NCBI GenBank assembly: GCA_036435485.1
Contig: CM071597.1
Span: 144,829,647-144,893,646 of the forward strand
From: Saposhnikovia divaricata
Taxonomy: Eukaryota > Streptophyta > Magnoliopsida > Apiales > Apiaceae
Reading direction: 5' to 3'
DNA length: 64,000 nucleotides
The notes beneath the pieces are model-generated. The model was not told the DNA's origin. It did not search any database and saw only the letters and a program-made list of their open reading frames with translations. Numbering within the stretch: position 1 is the first letter of the stretch; every line of letters begins with the position of its first letter. Both the position numbers and the translations under genes were made by a program. Shown one piece after another: positions 26,001 to 36,242 of this stretch.

Positions 26001-26228
26001 TCATTTCCCTTCAAGGATCCATTAGCTTCTTCCTGGACGGTAGATTATTCTTATCTAGGTCCTCAACCATCGAATTACTCTATTCTGACAATATACCAAT
26101 GCATCAGGATTATTGTCCAAAGCAATATCCATTCATTACAATCATTGTTCTTTGAAACCACCATTCATTAGTGCTCTTTAACCACAATAAGAAAAGTTTT
26201 AATTCTACCCAAAATTCGGGTTATTACA

Positions 26229-26241
26229 GTCTCCCCTCCTT
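26229..26241 (-). other. Polypurine tract of element B
   Basis: GTCTCCCCTCCTT on + reads AAGGAGGGGAGAC on -, immediately before the B 3' LTR. Confidence 0.9.
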
Positions 26242-29176
26242 AAAAGGATTCCGTCCTCGGAATCAGTTTAGGAATAACTGGGGTTACTTCTATCCCATTG
26301 CACTTTCTATTTCTCAGGTGGATTCTTCCACTTCTTGATTTTCTTCAAATCTCTCACTAGCTTGACAACCTTATCTCTTAGCGCTTGCTCTTTTCTATTC
26401 ATAATTTCCACAGGTTGTCCTTCGTAGTTCAGATTCGATTATGTATATCTATCTGCTCGTACTCTGTCATATGCCGGGCATCTATAGTATACTGATGAGG
26501 CACATACGCATGAACCATGTTATGACCATTTTACTGGTTTGGGTGAGGCTGGCTCATAGGCCACCTTCCTGACGCGTTTAAACTCTCAGATGGCCCAATG
26601 AATCTTGGGCTAAACTTCCTTTCATTCTAATCTTGTTAATTCCTTCGACGAGGATACCTTATCTTATTACAAATCTCGAACCTCATATTCTCTATCTTGT
26701 TTGCACAGAAATACATCAACAAAAACTTGCTTGTCAGAATCCTCTATTAATTCTAGATATTTCCCAATTTCATTGTATAAATGTCAACTCTATTGTCGAT
26801 GGGGTACTCCGTATTGAAACTAGTTCGAGTATTCTAACAACCGATTCGAGTAACTCTTGATGTCTAGCAACGAGCTCGTCGGCCATCACTGTTTTGGCCT
26901 CGCCATCTCATTGTTAACTACTATCACCCCCAGTGTTCCAACCTCTTCTTTAATCATCTCACAGAATGCCAATCTACCTCCTGTGTTCATTCAATCATTC
27001 TCTATTATCTCATCTCTTCTCCTTTCTGAAAGAAAGGCGAATCTCTTGGGGAATTTGTTTGCGGGGAATGTTGTCTGGTTCGAGGACTCTTAATCCTTTT
27101 ATCACAAATCATAATCTTCCTATACATACAAGCACGCATATTTTCAGATTTGATAGGTCTGAAAGTCGATCATGTTTGATCCTTTTTGATTTCGCATCTT
27201 TCCTTCATATATACGATGTTTCGATATACTTAGGGCGAAAACTATCTCAGATAACTCACAGCCAATTCATTAAATTCCAAAAAGTTGTGGGTGCAATAGT
27301 CAACCCAAAATGACATCACTTACAATTTCATAGTGTCTATACCTAGTGCGATTCACAATCTTGGGTATATCCTCAATTTTTAACTTCCAACCGGTGATGT
27401 CCCATTTCCTAATAAGTTTGGAAAATACACAGCGTCCCTGTGCTGCTCAGACAATCTTCTACAACAGTACCTATACTCAATGTTGACTCATTCAACTCTC
27501 GAGGTTCGATGCACAATCTTGTGCTAACATATTTCTTTCTTACAACACACCGGTTCCTCACGGTGGCACACTGAGTCTCATCGCACTCTTATTCAACAAT
27601 CCTCGCATCTGAGTTGATAATTCTTTTATTCCTACTGGGCTAATGGGAGATGCAGCACTAGGCTCTGAACACTCGATATTCATTATTATGTCATCCAAAT
27701 CGATATCTGGTAGCTTATTAAAACCTTGTACAACCTCCCAAAATCATTATAATTATACTTGGTGTCTCTTTCCTCGGGGTAAACCATATGAGCTAATCAA
27801 GCCTCATATCTCTGGCATCATAATCTCTTAGTCTGAACTAGATTCCAAAACCTCTGACTCCGTCTTTATCCTTAAATTATTTCCCTCATAATAAATTTGG
27901 CTCCATTGGGTATCAACTAATCCATCATTATTATAATATCAATTTCTCCCTAATTCGAAAGGAATCAAATCTCTCGATCGAGTGGTACCCTGGGTAGGTT
28001 CTCTGGAAATCACTATTCCTTATCCATAAGGAACACTTCCTGAACTTGATGTAGATATTACATGAAGAAGATAAAATTGCAAAAGAGTTTCAAGCATCGC
28101 AGCTATGTCAGGTTGATGAAACTATCACTCATGCAGCTTCCATAAAAGACTGGAAACTTAACGGTTTACTTCGTCAATTTTGTATCATGGTCCTGGTTTG
28201 CCTCAACACGGGACCTTCTAAGGTACGTAATATGCTTAAGACTTCATCACGAATCGAATCTTTACTTAAACTATTATTACCTTCGATTCTTGCACAATCA
28301 TCAAAAGGAATGTAACTTCCTCCACTCCGATATAACCTTCAAGGTCTTTCCAAATATCATTTTGTTTCTTCGGTATGAACATTTGTAATTATTCCTTTAT
28401 ACTTAGACTGTCGGCCACCTCATTGGCCCTTCCTGATTATAATAATTTCTGGTAATCCTTGCTCTCTGGATATATTCCAATTCAAACTTTTCTACCTCAT
28501 TCCCATCACTGTTGGGTGAAAGCATTCTCCCTTAAGCTCTGCTGATGGAGAAAAATATATTTATCAGTTTTTTTCCATAAGTCATTGCTTCCACCTACCC
28601 GTGGGAACTTTATCACGTTTATTCCCAATCCTACTTAGGATGCTTCTTTTCTTAGTTCTTTCCTTATCTTAGGATAATCTCAGCCTTTATAGGTTCAATC
28701 CATACTTCCTCAGGGTTTCATACATGCCTCATCTGGCATTATCGTTACTATGTCATACATTCCTTACCAAACTTCCATTTTGAAGTTCGGAATATTACTT
28801 TTTTTTTTCCTTGTAAGGTTTCATAGGTCATCCTCATCATTCCTCCTGTATTTTCTGGGTACAGGGTATATCAAAATGTCATTGATCAATACTCTAATAA
28901 TTCTATCTATGTTCTTTCCAGAACTCTTTTTAATAATCCTTACCGGTCATTGTTGCCTTAGCAAGTCCAACTCATATCATCTGAATTCATAATGTCGTTA
29001 TTAGGGTTAATGCCATCCCTTGTGCATTCCCCAGGGTTTGTCTTAATTTATTGATATCCTATCCTTAATTCAACTGCCAAGGAATTCTTGCATCCTATAC
29101 TTGGCAATCAAATCATGTATCCTTAATAAGGGTCTCTTTTCAATCATTCTCATTTGATAATCGATCGGTGGCTTAA
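26242..29176 (-). pseudogene. Element B internal region, 3' half: RT, RNase H, integrase and chromodomain-type remnants
   Basis: Read on the minus strand, the order is normal for a chromovirus from RT onward. An RT stretch PPIDYQMRMIEKRPLLRI lies at about 29085-29160. LINDILIYPVPRKY lies at about 28840-28890. VADSLSIKE (about 28393-28420) marks the RNase H end. FSPRFIGPSE lies at 26585-26614, then QPVEIMNRKEQALRDKVVK at about 26360-26416. This last block is clearer than in A and matches QPVQILDRKExxLRNKVVxLVKVLW, the entry to the chromodomain. Stops and frameshifts occur throughout. The short + strand frames here (26633-27313, 27643-27831, 28750-28992) are antisense shadows. Confidence 0.78.
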
Positions 29177-29181
29177 TGCTA
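29177..29181. repeat. Target-site duplication of the copia element, left copy (GCTAA)
   Basis: GCTAA precedes the LTR at 29182 and recurs at 43775-43779. Joining the flanks restores a sequence like A's uninterrupted site at about 13736-13760. Confidence 0.95.
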
Positions 29182-30239
29182 ATGTTAGGTCCAAATGTGT
29201 TGTAGAGGGGGGGTGAATACAACTTTTCGAATATGAGAAGCAATAAATACGATGCAATAAATGAACACACAGATTCAAGGAATATATATCTTATATATAA
29301 CTTGAAAGGGTTGCTACAACATTCATTACAAAGTATAACAGAAGTTTAGAGAAAAGTGAATGATACTAAGCTCTGTGAATGCACTCTCTCTTTTTCTCTC
29401 TTGTGTTTTTCTCAAGAATTGCTCTCACACTAAAACATTACACAAGTACTTCTATTTATACTACATGTAATCTATGTCCTGTAGTCTTCAAAGACTAAGA
29501 TGTACGTGGCCCAATGATGTCCACATAAATCTTGCCTTATCTTGAAAGCTTGGAAATCTGCCAATCAGAAGATGCCATGTGTCATGTTGAAGCTGCACTC
29601 TAAGTAGAACTTCTACTTGAGAATTTCTACTTAGCCATCTCGAATTTCTAAGTAGAACTTCTACTTAGAAACTTCTACTTGGTCATCTAGAATATTTAGT
29701 ACTTAGAAAATATTCTGGTCTTCAACTTGAAACTTCAATGCACATCTTGAACTTGTGATATCTTCATGTCTTCTTTGTACTTCACTAAGTTCTTGAATAT
29801 GGATCTTTATTACTGACATAAACTTGCTATCAATGTCCTGACACTTGATGCAACGGTCTGGTTCATAAGTGACTAGTCTTGATAGGGTTTTTGCTTCTTG
29901 AATAAGTTACCATATCCAAATAGAAATGTGGCTTTCCAATATTTGCTTTCCTTCTTGTTCACTTGAAATCAATTGGTCTTATTGATACTGATAGTTATGA
30001 TCTTGATTCTTGGCTTTTCAAATCACTGAGGCATGAACAACTTTGACTTGAACTTCTCTCAATGATTTCTTCTTCGATTGATCATAGTTAACATGTTGAA
30101 TTGTATCAATTACCTTGTCTTCATTTAGTGTTGATTTCTTGTGACTTCTTGTTCTTGATTGTCTTCTGGTTAAGTATCTTTTCCTTTAGTTTGAGTTACA
30201 TTAGTTATAGTGTTACAAGTTTACACACTCTGCCTTTCA
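29182..30239 (-). repeat. Copia 3' LTR (1,058 bp)
   Basis: It begins TGTTAGGTCC and ends TGCCTTTCA on +, giving TG...CA termini. The TATA box on the minus strand is at 29453-29460. The upstream U3 (29600-29700) contains AAGTAGAACTTCTACTT palindromes. Confidence 0.97.
29453..29460 (-). promoter_or_regulatory. TATA box in copia 3' LTR
   Basis: TATTTATA on + is TATAAATA on the minus strand, within GTATAAATAGAAG. The equivalent box in the 5' LTR is at 42988-42995. Confidence 0.75.
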
Positions 30240-30252
30240 ATCTCCCCCAATT
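30240..30252 (-). other. Polypurine tract of the copia element
   Basis: The minus strand reads AATTGGGGGAGAT directly before the 3' LTR start. The stretch from here to 30583 is a 3' untranslated segment in which I see nothing else. Confidence 0.85.
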
Positions 30253-30583
30253 TGATTGTCTAACAATGACATTCAAATTAATGAAGGATAAGTCAACTAA
30301 ACAATGAGACGAGAAAAGATAATTAACATTACAGTCTTGAATAATTTACAATTGAAATTTACATGAAAACAATACAAAGAACTTAAACTAGAAACAGAAT
30401 TCGAACTTCAAATTAAAGATCATTTGAGTGATTCCTATCACCTGGATTATTTCATACCTTTTAGTCTAACTTGTATCACCTTATTGGATTCACTCTAAGG
30501 TGAATTTTCCTCAAGTGAGTTAAAGCAACCGAAAGACATGAAGTTTTTCCAACTTCAAGTTCACACCACTCTGACCTTTAACC

Positions 30584-30985
30584 CTAATTCCGTTTCCTCT
30601 TTCTAGCTTCAGCAGCTTGGTCTCTTTCTTCTTTCTGCCTTTTGTGCTTCTCCTTCTGCTGCTGTTCTTTCTTGTATACTGGATCTTTAAGCTGCTTCCA
30701 CCTAGCATTCAATAGACTTACAGCTTCCATTTCTAGAGGGTTCTTGGGCTCTGGATAAGGATGTTTGAAAAGCCTTCTGAGTTTGTCCACCTCCTGAGTA
30801 GTCCTGATCTTTGGAATATCCTCGAAGTTCTTCATGATGAGCTGAGGTTTCCAGTGAGATTTATCAGATTTAAACTGACAATAGATCATCTTGGGGTAGC
30901 CCTTGACACGGTCAGTATTATGGACACTGGCCGCATCTCGCTCCATTCGCTTCTTTTCCACCACTACTTCAGACAGGTAACTCAT
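30584..30985 (-). CDS. Extra ORF, C-terminal segment (133 codons)
   Basis: It lies in the same frame as the 441-codon segment upstream, from which it is separated by one TAA (30998-31000). Together they form the C-terminal part of one protein. The segment is strongly charged and ends in a lysine/glutamine/glutamate-rich helix and a basic tail (EARKRKRN) that could act as a nuclear localisation signal. TAG at 30584 is followed two codons later by another stop, so this is the natural end. I do not recognise a catalytic domain. Independent translation from the internal Met is possible but unsupported. Confidence 0.6.
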   Translation of the reverse strand: MSYLSEVVVEKKRMERDAASVHNTDRVKGYPKMIYCQFKSDKSHWKPQLIMKNFEDIPKIRTTQEVDKLRRLFKHPYPEPKNPLEMEAVSLLNARWKQLKDPVYKKEQQQKEKHKRQKEERDQAAEARKRKRN

Positions 30986-30997
30986 GAGTCTCTGCTT

Positions 30998-32323
30998 TTA
31001 TTCAACAAACTTATCTTCCACTTCGCCCCATTTGAATACATATAATACTCTCTCCAGAAATGCAGCATCTTGAGTCCGTAGCAGCCATTGTCTACTCATA
31101 TGCAAGATTGTTTGATTCTGGTCTGCATCTATGAATACTAAGGCATTAGCTGTATCTTCAACATAAGCATGTATCCAGTATACACTATCACTTCCTGGAA
31201 CACCAATAGCCTCCCTTATTTCTCCTTGTTCTAGTGCTCCAGAAGGAAGAGTCAGAGCTTCATCTACATTCTTCATGGCTTGAAGAATATTCCATTTCTT
31301 CTCTATCAGCTCCGGCTCAATCTTCACGTCATCAAGAGGGTTTGGAGCAATGACATCACACTTCCACACCTCATTGCTCTTCTTGAATATAACTCTTTCA
31401 ATGATCTTCACGGATTTATCTTTAAGATCAGAAGTGAATCCCTTACTCGTCATTTGTCTACAGACAGCTTTGAGAGATTCCACTGAAAACTCCATTAGAT
31501 CATTTTCCTCCATGCTAACCCTCTTCATCTTTCCGTCAACTACCATCCGGACAAAATTTGGATAAGCTGAGAATTCTGGACCCTTGTCCTCTGCTAGCTG
31601 CATTAACTGATCCCTGTACAGAATGCTTAGCTCCTCAGATTGAGAGTATTGAATTTTAGTCGCTAGCAAGAACAACTCTGACGCAGATCTTCTCATTATG
31701 AATTGGTCATCCACATATAGGAAAGATGTTGGGACTCCTTCTACCAAAGACAAGATAACCTGCCACTCCTTAAGATTTGCATTGTATCCAACCCTGACTT
31801 TAGAAATTAATCTCTTCAAAGCATTTATATAGTCCCCAGTCATTGGATTCTGCAAATTCAAGTTGTAGAACAGATCATCTGCATCCTTGTTATGAACTCC
31901 TTTCGCACAGGGTCCCATCATTATCTTCCTTGCTTCATCCCATTTCTGCCCTATCCTTCGTTTGTCCAGATCAACTTGAGGATCAGCTAGCCTTGCAAGC
32001 TCATGATCATACTGCTTCCCTTGTAGCTCCACCTTCTTTTCTAGGAACGCAGCATGTTCTTGCATCATCTTCATTTTATAGAACTGAGCTTGTTCCAAGG
32101 CTAACTGTTGAGCTTTAAGGGTTTCCTCATCAACAGGAAATTCTTCAGGCATTCCGGAAGACATCCCAGCACCTCCACCTTGTTCCCTCAAAGATCTTTT
32201 TATAGCGTGTGCCAACGGTACGTCTTCCATGTCAGAATCTGAGTCAAGTACCTCCTGTACTGTTTCCTGATGACTCAGGTCAACAAATGGTTCATCAACC
32301 ATTACTGCCTTACCCTTTCTCAT
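30998..32323 (-). CDS. Extra ORF, central segment (441 codons)
   Basis: This is the largest intact part of the extra ORF. The same frame is open upstream to 32575 and, across one TAA (32576-32578), to 32878, so Met at 32323 is probably internal. Composition runs from an acidic, low-complexity region (VLDSDSDMEDVPLAHAIK), through a helical coiled-coil-like stretch (residues about 65-125), to a globular-looking domain (about 150-430) with tryptophans and hydrophobic periodicity, ending WGEVEDKFVE before the stop. I recognise no enzyme motif, signal peptide or membrane segment. The proper frame, little broken in a very young element, suggests recent protein-level selection or recent capture. Confidence 0.7.
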   Translation of the reverse strand: MRKGKAVMVDEPFVDLSHQETVQEVLDSDSDMEDVPLAHAIKRSLREQGGGAGMSSGMPEEFPVDEETLKAQQLALEQAQFYKMKMMQEHAAFLEKKVELQGKQYDHELARLADPQVDLDKRRIGQKWDEARKIMMGPCAKGVHNKDADDLFYNLNLQNPMTGDYINALKRLISKVRVGYNANLKEWQVILSLVEGVPTSFLYVDDQFIMRRSASELFLLATKIQYSQSEELSILYRDQLMQLAEDKGPEFSAYPNFVRMVVDGKMKRVSMEENDLMEFSVESLKAVCRQMTSKGFTSDLKDKSVKIIERVIFKKSNEVWKCDVIAPNPLDDVKIEPELIEKKWNILQAMKNVDEALTLPSGALEQGEIREAIGVPGSDSVYWIHAYVEDTANALVFIDADQNQTILHMSRQWLLRTQDAAFLERVLYVFKWGEVEDKFVE

Positions 32324-32575
32324 CCTCAGAGCCTCTTCATCAACAGACGGCTCAACTTCTGGTTCCTTGACAAGATCAGCGGGTTCTTCAATTTCTTCGA
32401 TGTGAACTGCCTGCTGTCTCGTCTCCTTTCCACTCTCCCCCTTAGGTGAGTTATCCTGAGCTCTACCTTGGTCTTCAGATCCACCAGCTGCATAGGAACC
32501 TCCAAAACCAGAACCAGAGGCTCCCGCTCCACTAGCACCACCTGCACCACCTGCACCAGCATCGGGGGGAGGTTG

Positions 32576-32878
32576 TTACAACTCGAAGCACTCCGGGGGC
32601 ACAAAACTCCTGACTACGAACATCATTCTACTGATCTCCACAGCCATTGTATGCATTGTAGACTCCAATGCCCCCATCCTCTCATTGAGAGTGCTTCCTA
32701 AGACACCACCAGCATGGCCCAAGTCATTGACCTTATTTGTCAAATCATCGAAAGCTGTAGCTTGACTTGCCATTCTTGCTGCGTAGTCGTCTAGAGCCCT
32801 TTGGTTGTTTCCAATGTTCATCCCAAACTGCCCCATCGTCTGTCCGAACTGCTTCATCTGATTTTCCATAGAAGTCAT
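32576..32878 (-). CDS. Extra ORF, coiled-coil segment (100 codons)
   Basis: Heptad-like residues (MENQMKQFGQTMGQFG, then LTNKVNDLGHAGG and LNERMGALESTMHTM) predict a short coiled coil. The frame is the same as the 441-codon segment and continues after a single TAA into a Gly/Ala/Ser-rich linker (about 32490-32570). Its upstream neighbour is in another frame, so a 1-nt indel lies close to 32880-32895. Confidence 0.6.
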   Translation of the reverse strand: MTSMENQMKQFGQTMGQFGMNIGNNQRALDDYAARMASQATAFDDLTNKVNDLGHAGGVLGSTLNERMGALESTMHTMAVEISRMMFVVRSFVPPECFEL

Positions 32879-33852
32879 ACGCGTATCAAGATTTTAATGT
32901 TAAGGGACGGTGTTTGGTTTAGGTGACCTCGCTCTAATACTCGTTCTGTTGGTATTTGACGCTCGGTTTCGGGCCTTGAAAATGAAGGTCCCTCTCTCCC
33001 TAACCTCTCACACACACTCCCTGTCTCACGCTCGTGTATGTCTTCAATGATTGATCCAAATAATGAAGCAGTACCTGCAGAAAATTGACAAGAAATGTTG
33101 TTGACAGTTATGGGATCAAATTCTGTTTGTTCCTGAGTTGGAATCTCAGGCTGAGAGGCTGCAAAGTGTCCTTGTACGACATCAGAACCGATCCTCTTTG
33201 CAGCATCAGTACGTACCGGTGAAGGTACGGCTGAAGTTCTTAAGACTTCATGTCCTCTTGAAGCAACAGTATCTTCAAGAGGTACATCATCCTCACCAAA
33301 ATCAAAATCCCTATGTGCAGATTGTTCAAGGGGTGAACCACTCGCGTGAGGTGGAGTGGTTGCGTGTGACACGCTAGGGTTTGACTGTGGTTGTGAAGTA
33401 GCAGCGTGGAAAAGTTTGGCTTTCTTTCGAATAAGTTGCTGCTCTTCGGTTTCACTCTCCTCATCATCTTGTACATATACACGTGCTGGTTTTCTGACTT
33501 CCGTTAATAGGGGTGATAGAGAATAGGAATGTGTATCAGACTCAGAGTCAGAAATATGGCTCTCACCCTGGGATAGATCCTGCGGGTTAGCAGTCTCTTG
33601 GGTCGCGGAATCAGATACATAGGAGGAGGAATGAATAGTATGCATGGAGAGATTACCTGATTGATTACCTTGTGCATCATCGCTTTCCTCATCAGGAATC
33701 TCATCAAATGCCTCAGCATGAACAGATGGATTTTGAGCATGTGACTTGTGATGATGCCTCCAAATTGGTAACTCCTGCATCATATCTAAGCCACATTTGA
33801 ATATTTTCAGGAGTAGACATTGGTTTACCTTGATGTTTATCCTGATTAGCAA
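32875..33852 (-). CDS. Extra ORF, acidic low-complexity segment (325 codons)
   Basis: Real coding in this frame probably begins near 33760, where the upstream frame breaks down; the annotated Met is likely out of frame. The middle is rich in Ser, Glu, Asp and Gln (AFDEIPDEESDDAQG and similar acidic runs), and is likely disordered. It ends next to the start of the coiled-coil segment, with a frameshift between. No recognised domain. Confidence 0.55.
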   Translation of the reverse strand: MLIRINIKVNQCLLLKIFKCGLDMMQELPIWRHHHKSHAQNPSVHAEAFDEIPDEESDDAQGNQSGNLSMHTIHSSSYVSDSATQETANPQDLSQGESHISDSESDTHSYSLSPLLTEVRKPARVYVQDDEESETEEQQLIRKKAKLFHAATSQPQSNPSVSHATTPPHASGSPLEQSAHRDFDFGEDDVPLEDTVASRGHEVLRTSAVPSPVRTDAAKRIGSDVVQGHFAASQPEIPTQEQTEFDPITVNNISCQFSAGTASLFGSIIEDIHERETGSVCERLGREGPSFSRPETERQIPTERVLERGHLNQTPSLNIKILIRV

Positions 33853-33961
33853 TGGTTGAAAGTGACTTAGTGCCCATCCCTAGCGATTCAGATGTTGGGC
33901 TTCTGGCAAATCCCTGTCTAACAGCAAGAGCATCCTTCGGTATTAAGTCATTAATCAGCAT
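33713..33961 (-). CDS. Extra ORF, continuation of the N-terminal domain (82 codons)
   Basis: It is in frame with the 206-codon segment and separated from it by one TAG (33980-33982). The join reads like the 'YPRFLQ' region of plant retroelement-associated proteins: PRFLQMLINDLIP appears just after the stop. The last ~15 residues (from about 33760 on) are probably past a frameshift. Confidence 0.55.
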   Translation of the reverse strand: MLINDLIPKDALAVRQGFARSPTSESLGMGTKSLSTIANQDKHQGKPMSTPENIQMWLRYDAGVTNLEASSQVTCSKSICSC

Positions 33962-33979
33962 TTGAAGAAACCGAGGAAA

Positions 33980-34600
33980 CTAGCAGACGACATCAGTTGT
34001 AGTGAGGTCTCTGCTTGCAAGGGATCCCATTGAGGCCACTATCTCAGAGAGAACTATGCGTCCATAGTTTATATCCAGTTCTCTTGCTAGGGCAACTGCA
34101 AAGGTTTGCATTGGAATTGGAATTTGATGAAAGTCTTTTTCGCGTGCCCGAAAACATCTTGTGATGGCCTCGAAAAAGTAATTCCATTCCACGTGGAAGA
34201 ATTGTTTTTGGATATTTCCTGTGATTGGGCCTTCCGGAGGATAACATCCAATTTCTTCAAAGAATCTGAGGCGTTCTGCAGCAGTATGTTCTGGATCATA
34301 GGCATCTTTAATTGGGAATCCCAGAACCCTGTTGACAATTTCTTCGGTCACCTCATATTCCTGACCCGCTAAGGTAAACCTGAAACCAAAGGGGGTTGAT
34401 TTGCTCCCAAAAGTAACCGCACTAGTCCATAATTGCTGTAAAGCATCATGTACTAGTGTAGGTTTAGCAGTAAAAGCATGGCTAGCTTTGGAGTACAAAT
34501 TGAGAAATCGTATCCAAAACTTAAACCGCGGGAGTTGATCACCAATTTCCGTAGAAATATTATAAAAGTTGTTTTTAGCAAGTGAAAATTGGTGAGCCAT
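33980..34600 (-). CDS. Extra ORF, N-terminal conserved domain (206 codons)
   Basis: The start is plausible: MAHQFSLAKNNF follows a 0.5-kb leader with a TATA-like box and no overlapping frame. Features such as ALQQLWTSA, GQEYEVTEEIVNRVLGFP and WNYFFEAITRCF resemble a domain found in many uncharacterised plant proteins next to SIRE-type copia pol genes. I know the pattern but not its function. The family continues with YPRFLQ, which here follows the premature TAG. No signal peptide or obvious transmembrane helix is visible, so an envelope role is not supported by this part. Confidence 0.7.
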   Translation of the reverse strand: MAHQFSLAKNNFYNISTEIGDQLPRFKFWIRFLNLYSKASHAFTAKPTLVHDALQQLWTSAVTFGSKSTPFGFRFTLAGQEYEVTEEIVNRVLGFPIKDAYDPEHTAAERLRFFEEIGCYPPEGPITGNIQKQFFHVEWNYFFEAITRCFRAREKDFHQIPIPMQTFAVALARELDINYGRIVLSEIVASMGSLASRDLTTTDVVC

Positions 34601-35100
34601 TTTGATTAAATGTTTTTCTTTAAAAAGATGTGATTTTTTTTTGTTTAATTTTGAAAAACAAATAATTTACGAATTACTCAGTTTTATTCCTTTTAATTTT
34701 TTGAGAATATCAAAAGATAGTCTGAAAATTTAAACTACGGAATATGAACAGCCAATGACTAGATCTGAATATTCAACAAAGATGAATATTCGTGTGTTTA
34801 TCAGTGAAATCGTGTGTATATGTGGAGAATATGAATTCGTGTTTTGAACAGATACACAAAACTTGATGTTTGTGTGTATGTATATGCGCGTGTATATGCA
34901 GTTACAAAACACAGTATCACAATGATTAATGATAACACAGTGATTAACAGTCAAAAATTTGGCAGTAATTCGTGATTAGTATGAGTTTAATCACAAAAAC
35001 ACGGGTTAATTGTATGAAGTCTGTGAAATCGCACTGTTTTTGTGAAACGGCTGCTGTGAAAATGAAATTAGGTAAAGTGAATTAGGCATCGAGTTAGAGA

Positions 35101-35112
35101 TGTATATATAGA
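35101..35112 (-). promoter_or_regulatory. TATA-like box upstream of the extra ORF
   Basis: The minus strand reads TCTATATATACA, a good plant TATA box, about 500 nt upstream of the extra ORF's ATG. The intervening leader is AT-rich with few upstream ATGs. It lies just downstream (minus sense) of the TCGA repeat block. Confidence 0.5.
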
Positions 35113-35149
35113 TGAATGTGAAATGACAAAAATGTCCCTGTTAAAAAGA

Positions 35150-35940
35150 GTGAAAATTACCAAGTCCATACAGGGAACATCTAAGTCGAACTCTATCTCG
35201 AACATTTCTATCTCGAACATCTCTATCTCGAACATCAAGTCGAACTTCGAGATAAAGTTCGAGATAGAGGTTAACTCGAACAATGAAGCACAAATAAGCA
35301 CTTTAACCAATTTTACAGCAAAAACTATAGGGAAATCCTATCTTGAACATTTATGATATGTAGTAAACTTGGAAAATTCCCCTCTAAGAAAAACAGGGAA
35401 ATTCAAGATACTTTTCGAGTTAGAAGTCTATCTCGAACATCAAGTCGAAATTCGAGTTGAGTTTCGAGATAGACTAACTCGAAGTTAATCTCAAAATATT
35501 TCCAAAATACCCCCTTGAAGCAAAAATTACAGGGTAATTCAAGATATGTTTCGAGTTAGGAGTGTAACTCGAAAAATTCCCTTTAGCTTAACTGAGAACT
35601 CTATCTCGAACACCAAGTCGAAATTCGAGTTAAGTTTCGAGATAGACTAACTCGAAGTTAATTCTCAGTTCTTTTCAAAATATTCTCTTAATGGAAACCT
35701 CATCTCAACCTTTGAGATAAGATTCGAGATAGAATTTATCTCGAATATTTTTGAAGATAGAACTAGGCACACTGGTAACTCGAATTCGAACTCTAAGTCG
35801 AATTTCGAGATGAATTTCGAGATAGCCAACTCGAAATTCTTCCCAGACTTAGAATTTTTCAAAAACTTCACTCTGACAGATTAAGTCGAAATTCAAGTCG
35901 AATTTCTAGATGAGTTTCGAGATAGAACCTAACTCGAAAT
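35150..35940. repeat. TCGA-rich inverted-repeat block between pol and the extra ORF
   Basis: Many copies of CTATCTCGAAC, TCGAAATTCGAGT and TTTCGAGATAGA occur in both orientations, so neighbouring units can pair as hairpins. Repeats about 110-130 bp long recur at 35410-35500, 35540-35660 and 35770-35860. The rest of 34601-36242 is noncoding. Confidence 0.85.
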
Positions 35941-36242
35941 TTTGAAGTTTTTTTAATTCTAAGGCCTCTAATTACATGAAACTCATAGGTAAATTCATCT
36001 AAAAATCATGCAATATTCAGAATATTATGAATTTAACTCCCCCTATGATCATGCAATCTAACAAGCATAAATTCACAGATTTGTGCTATAAAAGACACTT
36101 AAAACACAATGAATTCATGCAAAATCACACTATATGCAAACTATAACAATCATTAATTACGCATTTTAAAGTCTAAACACATAATGATTGATTAGCTTGC
36201 ACATACAAACATAAACATGGATTTTACAGATAGAAGGCTTTA

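Larger units (their letters stand above)
21777..26228 (-). mobile_element. Element B, 3' LTR, main part
   Basis: It continues the reverse LTR broken at 6102 and ends GGGTTATTACA, the complement of the LTR start TGTAATAACCC. Together with 5846-6102 it makes about 4.7 kb, matching the B 5' LTR at 46481-51207. Between about 24560 and 25690 B carries sequence with no counterpart in A's LTR. Frames such as 24016-24411 and 25758-26171 are antisense to the element, recur in the other LTR and are not genes. Confidence 0.92.

Noticed and set aside
32326..32604. 92-codon ORF as a separate part of the extra ORF
   Set aside because: The sensible reading (Gly/Ala-rich linker continuing into the 441-codon segment) is in another frame; this one is a shadow.
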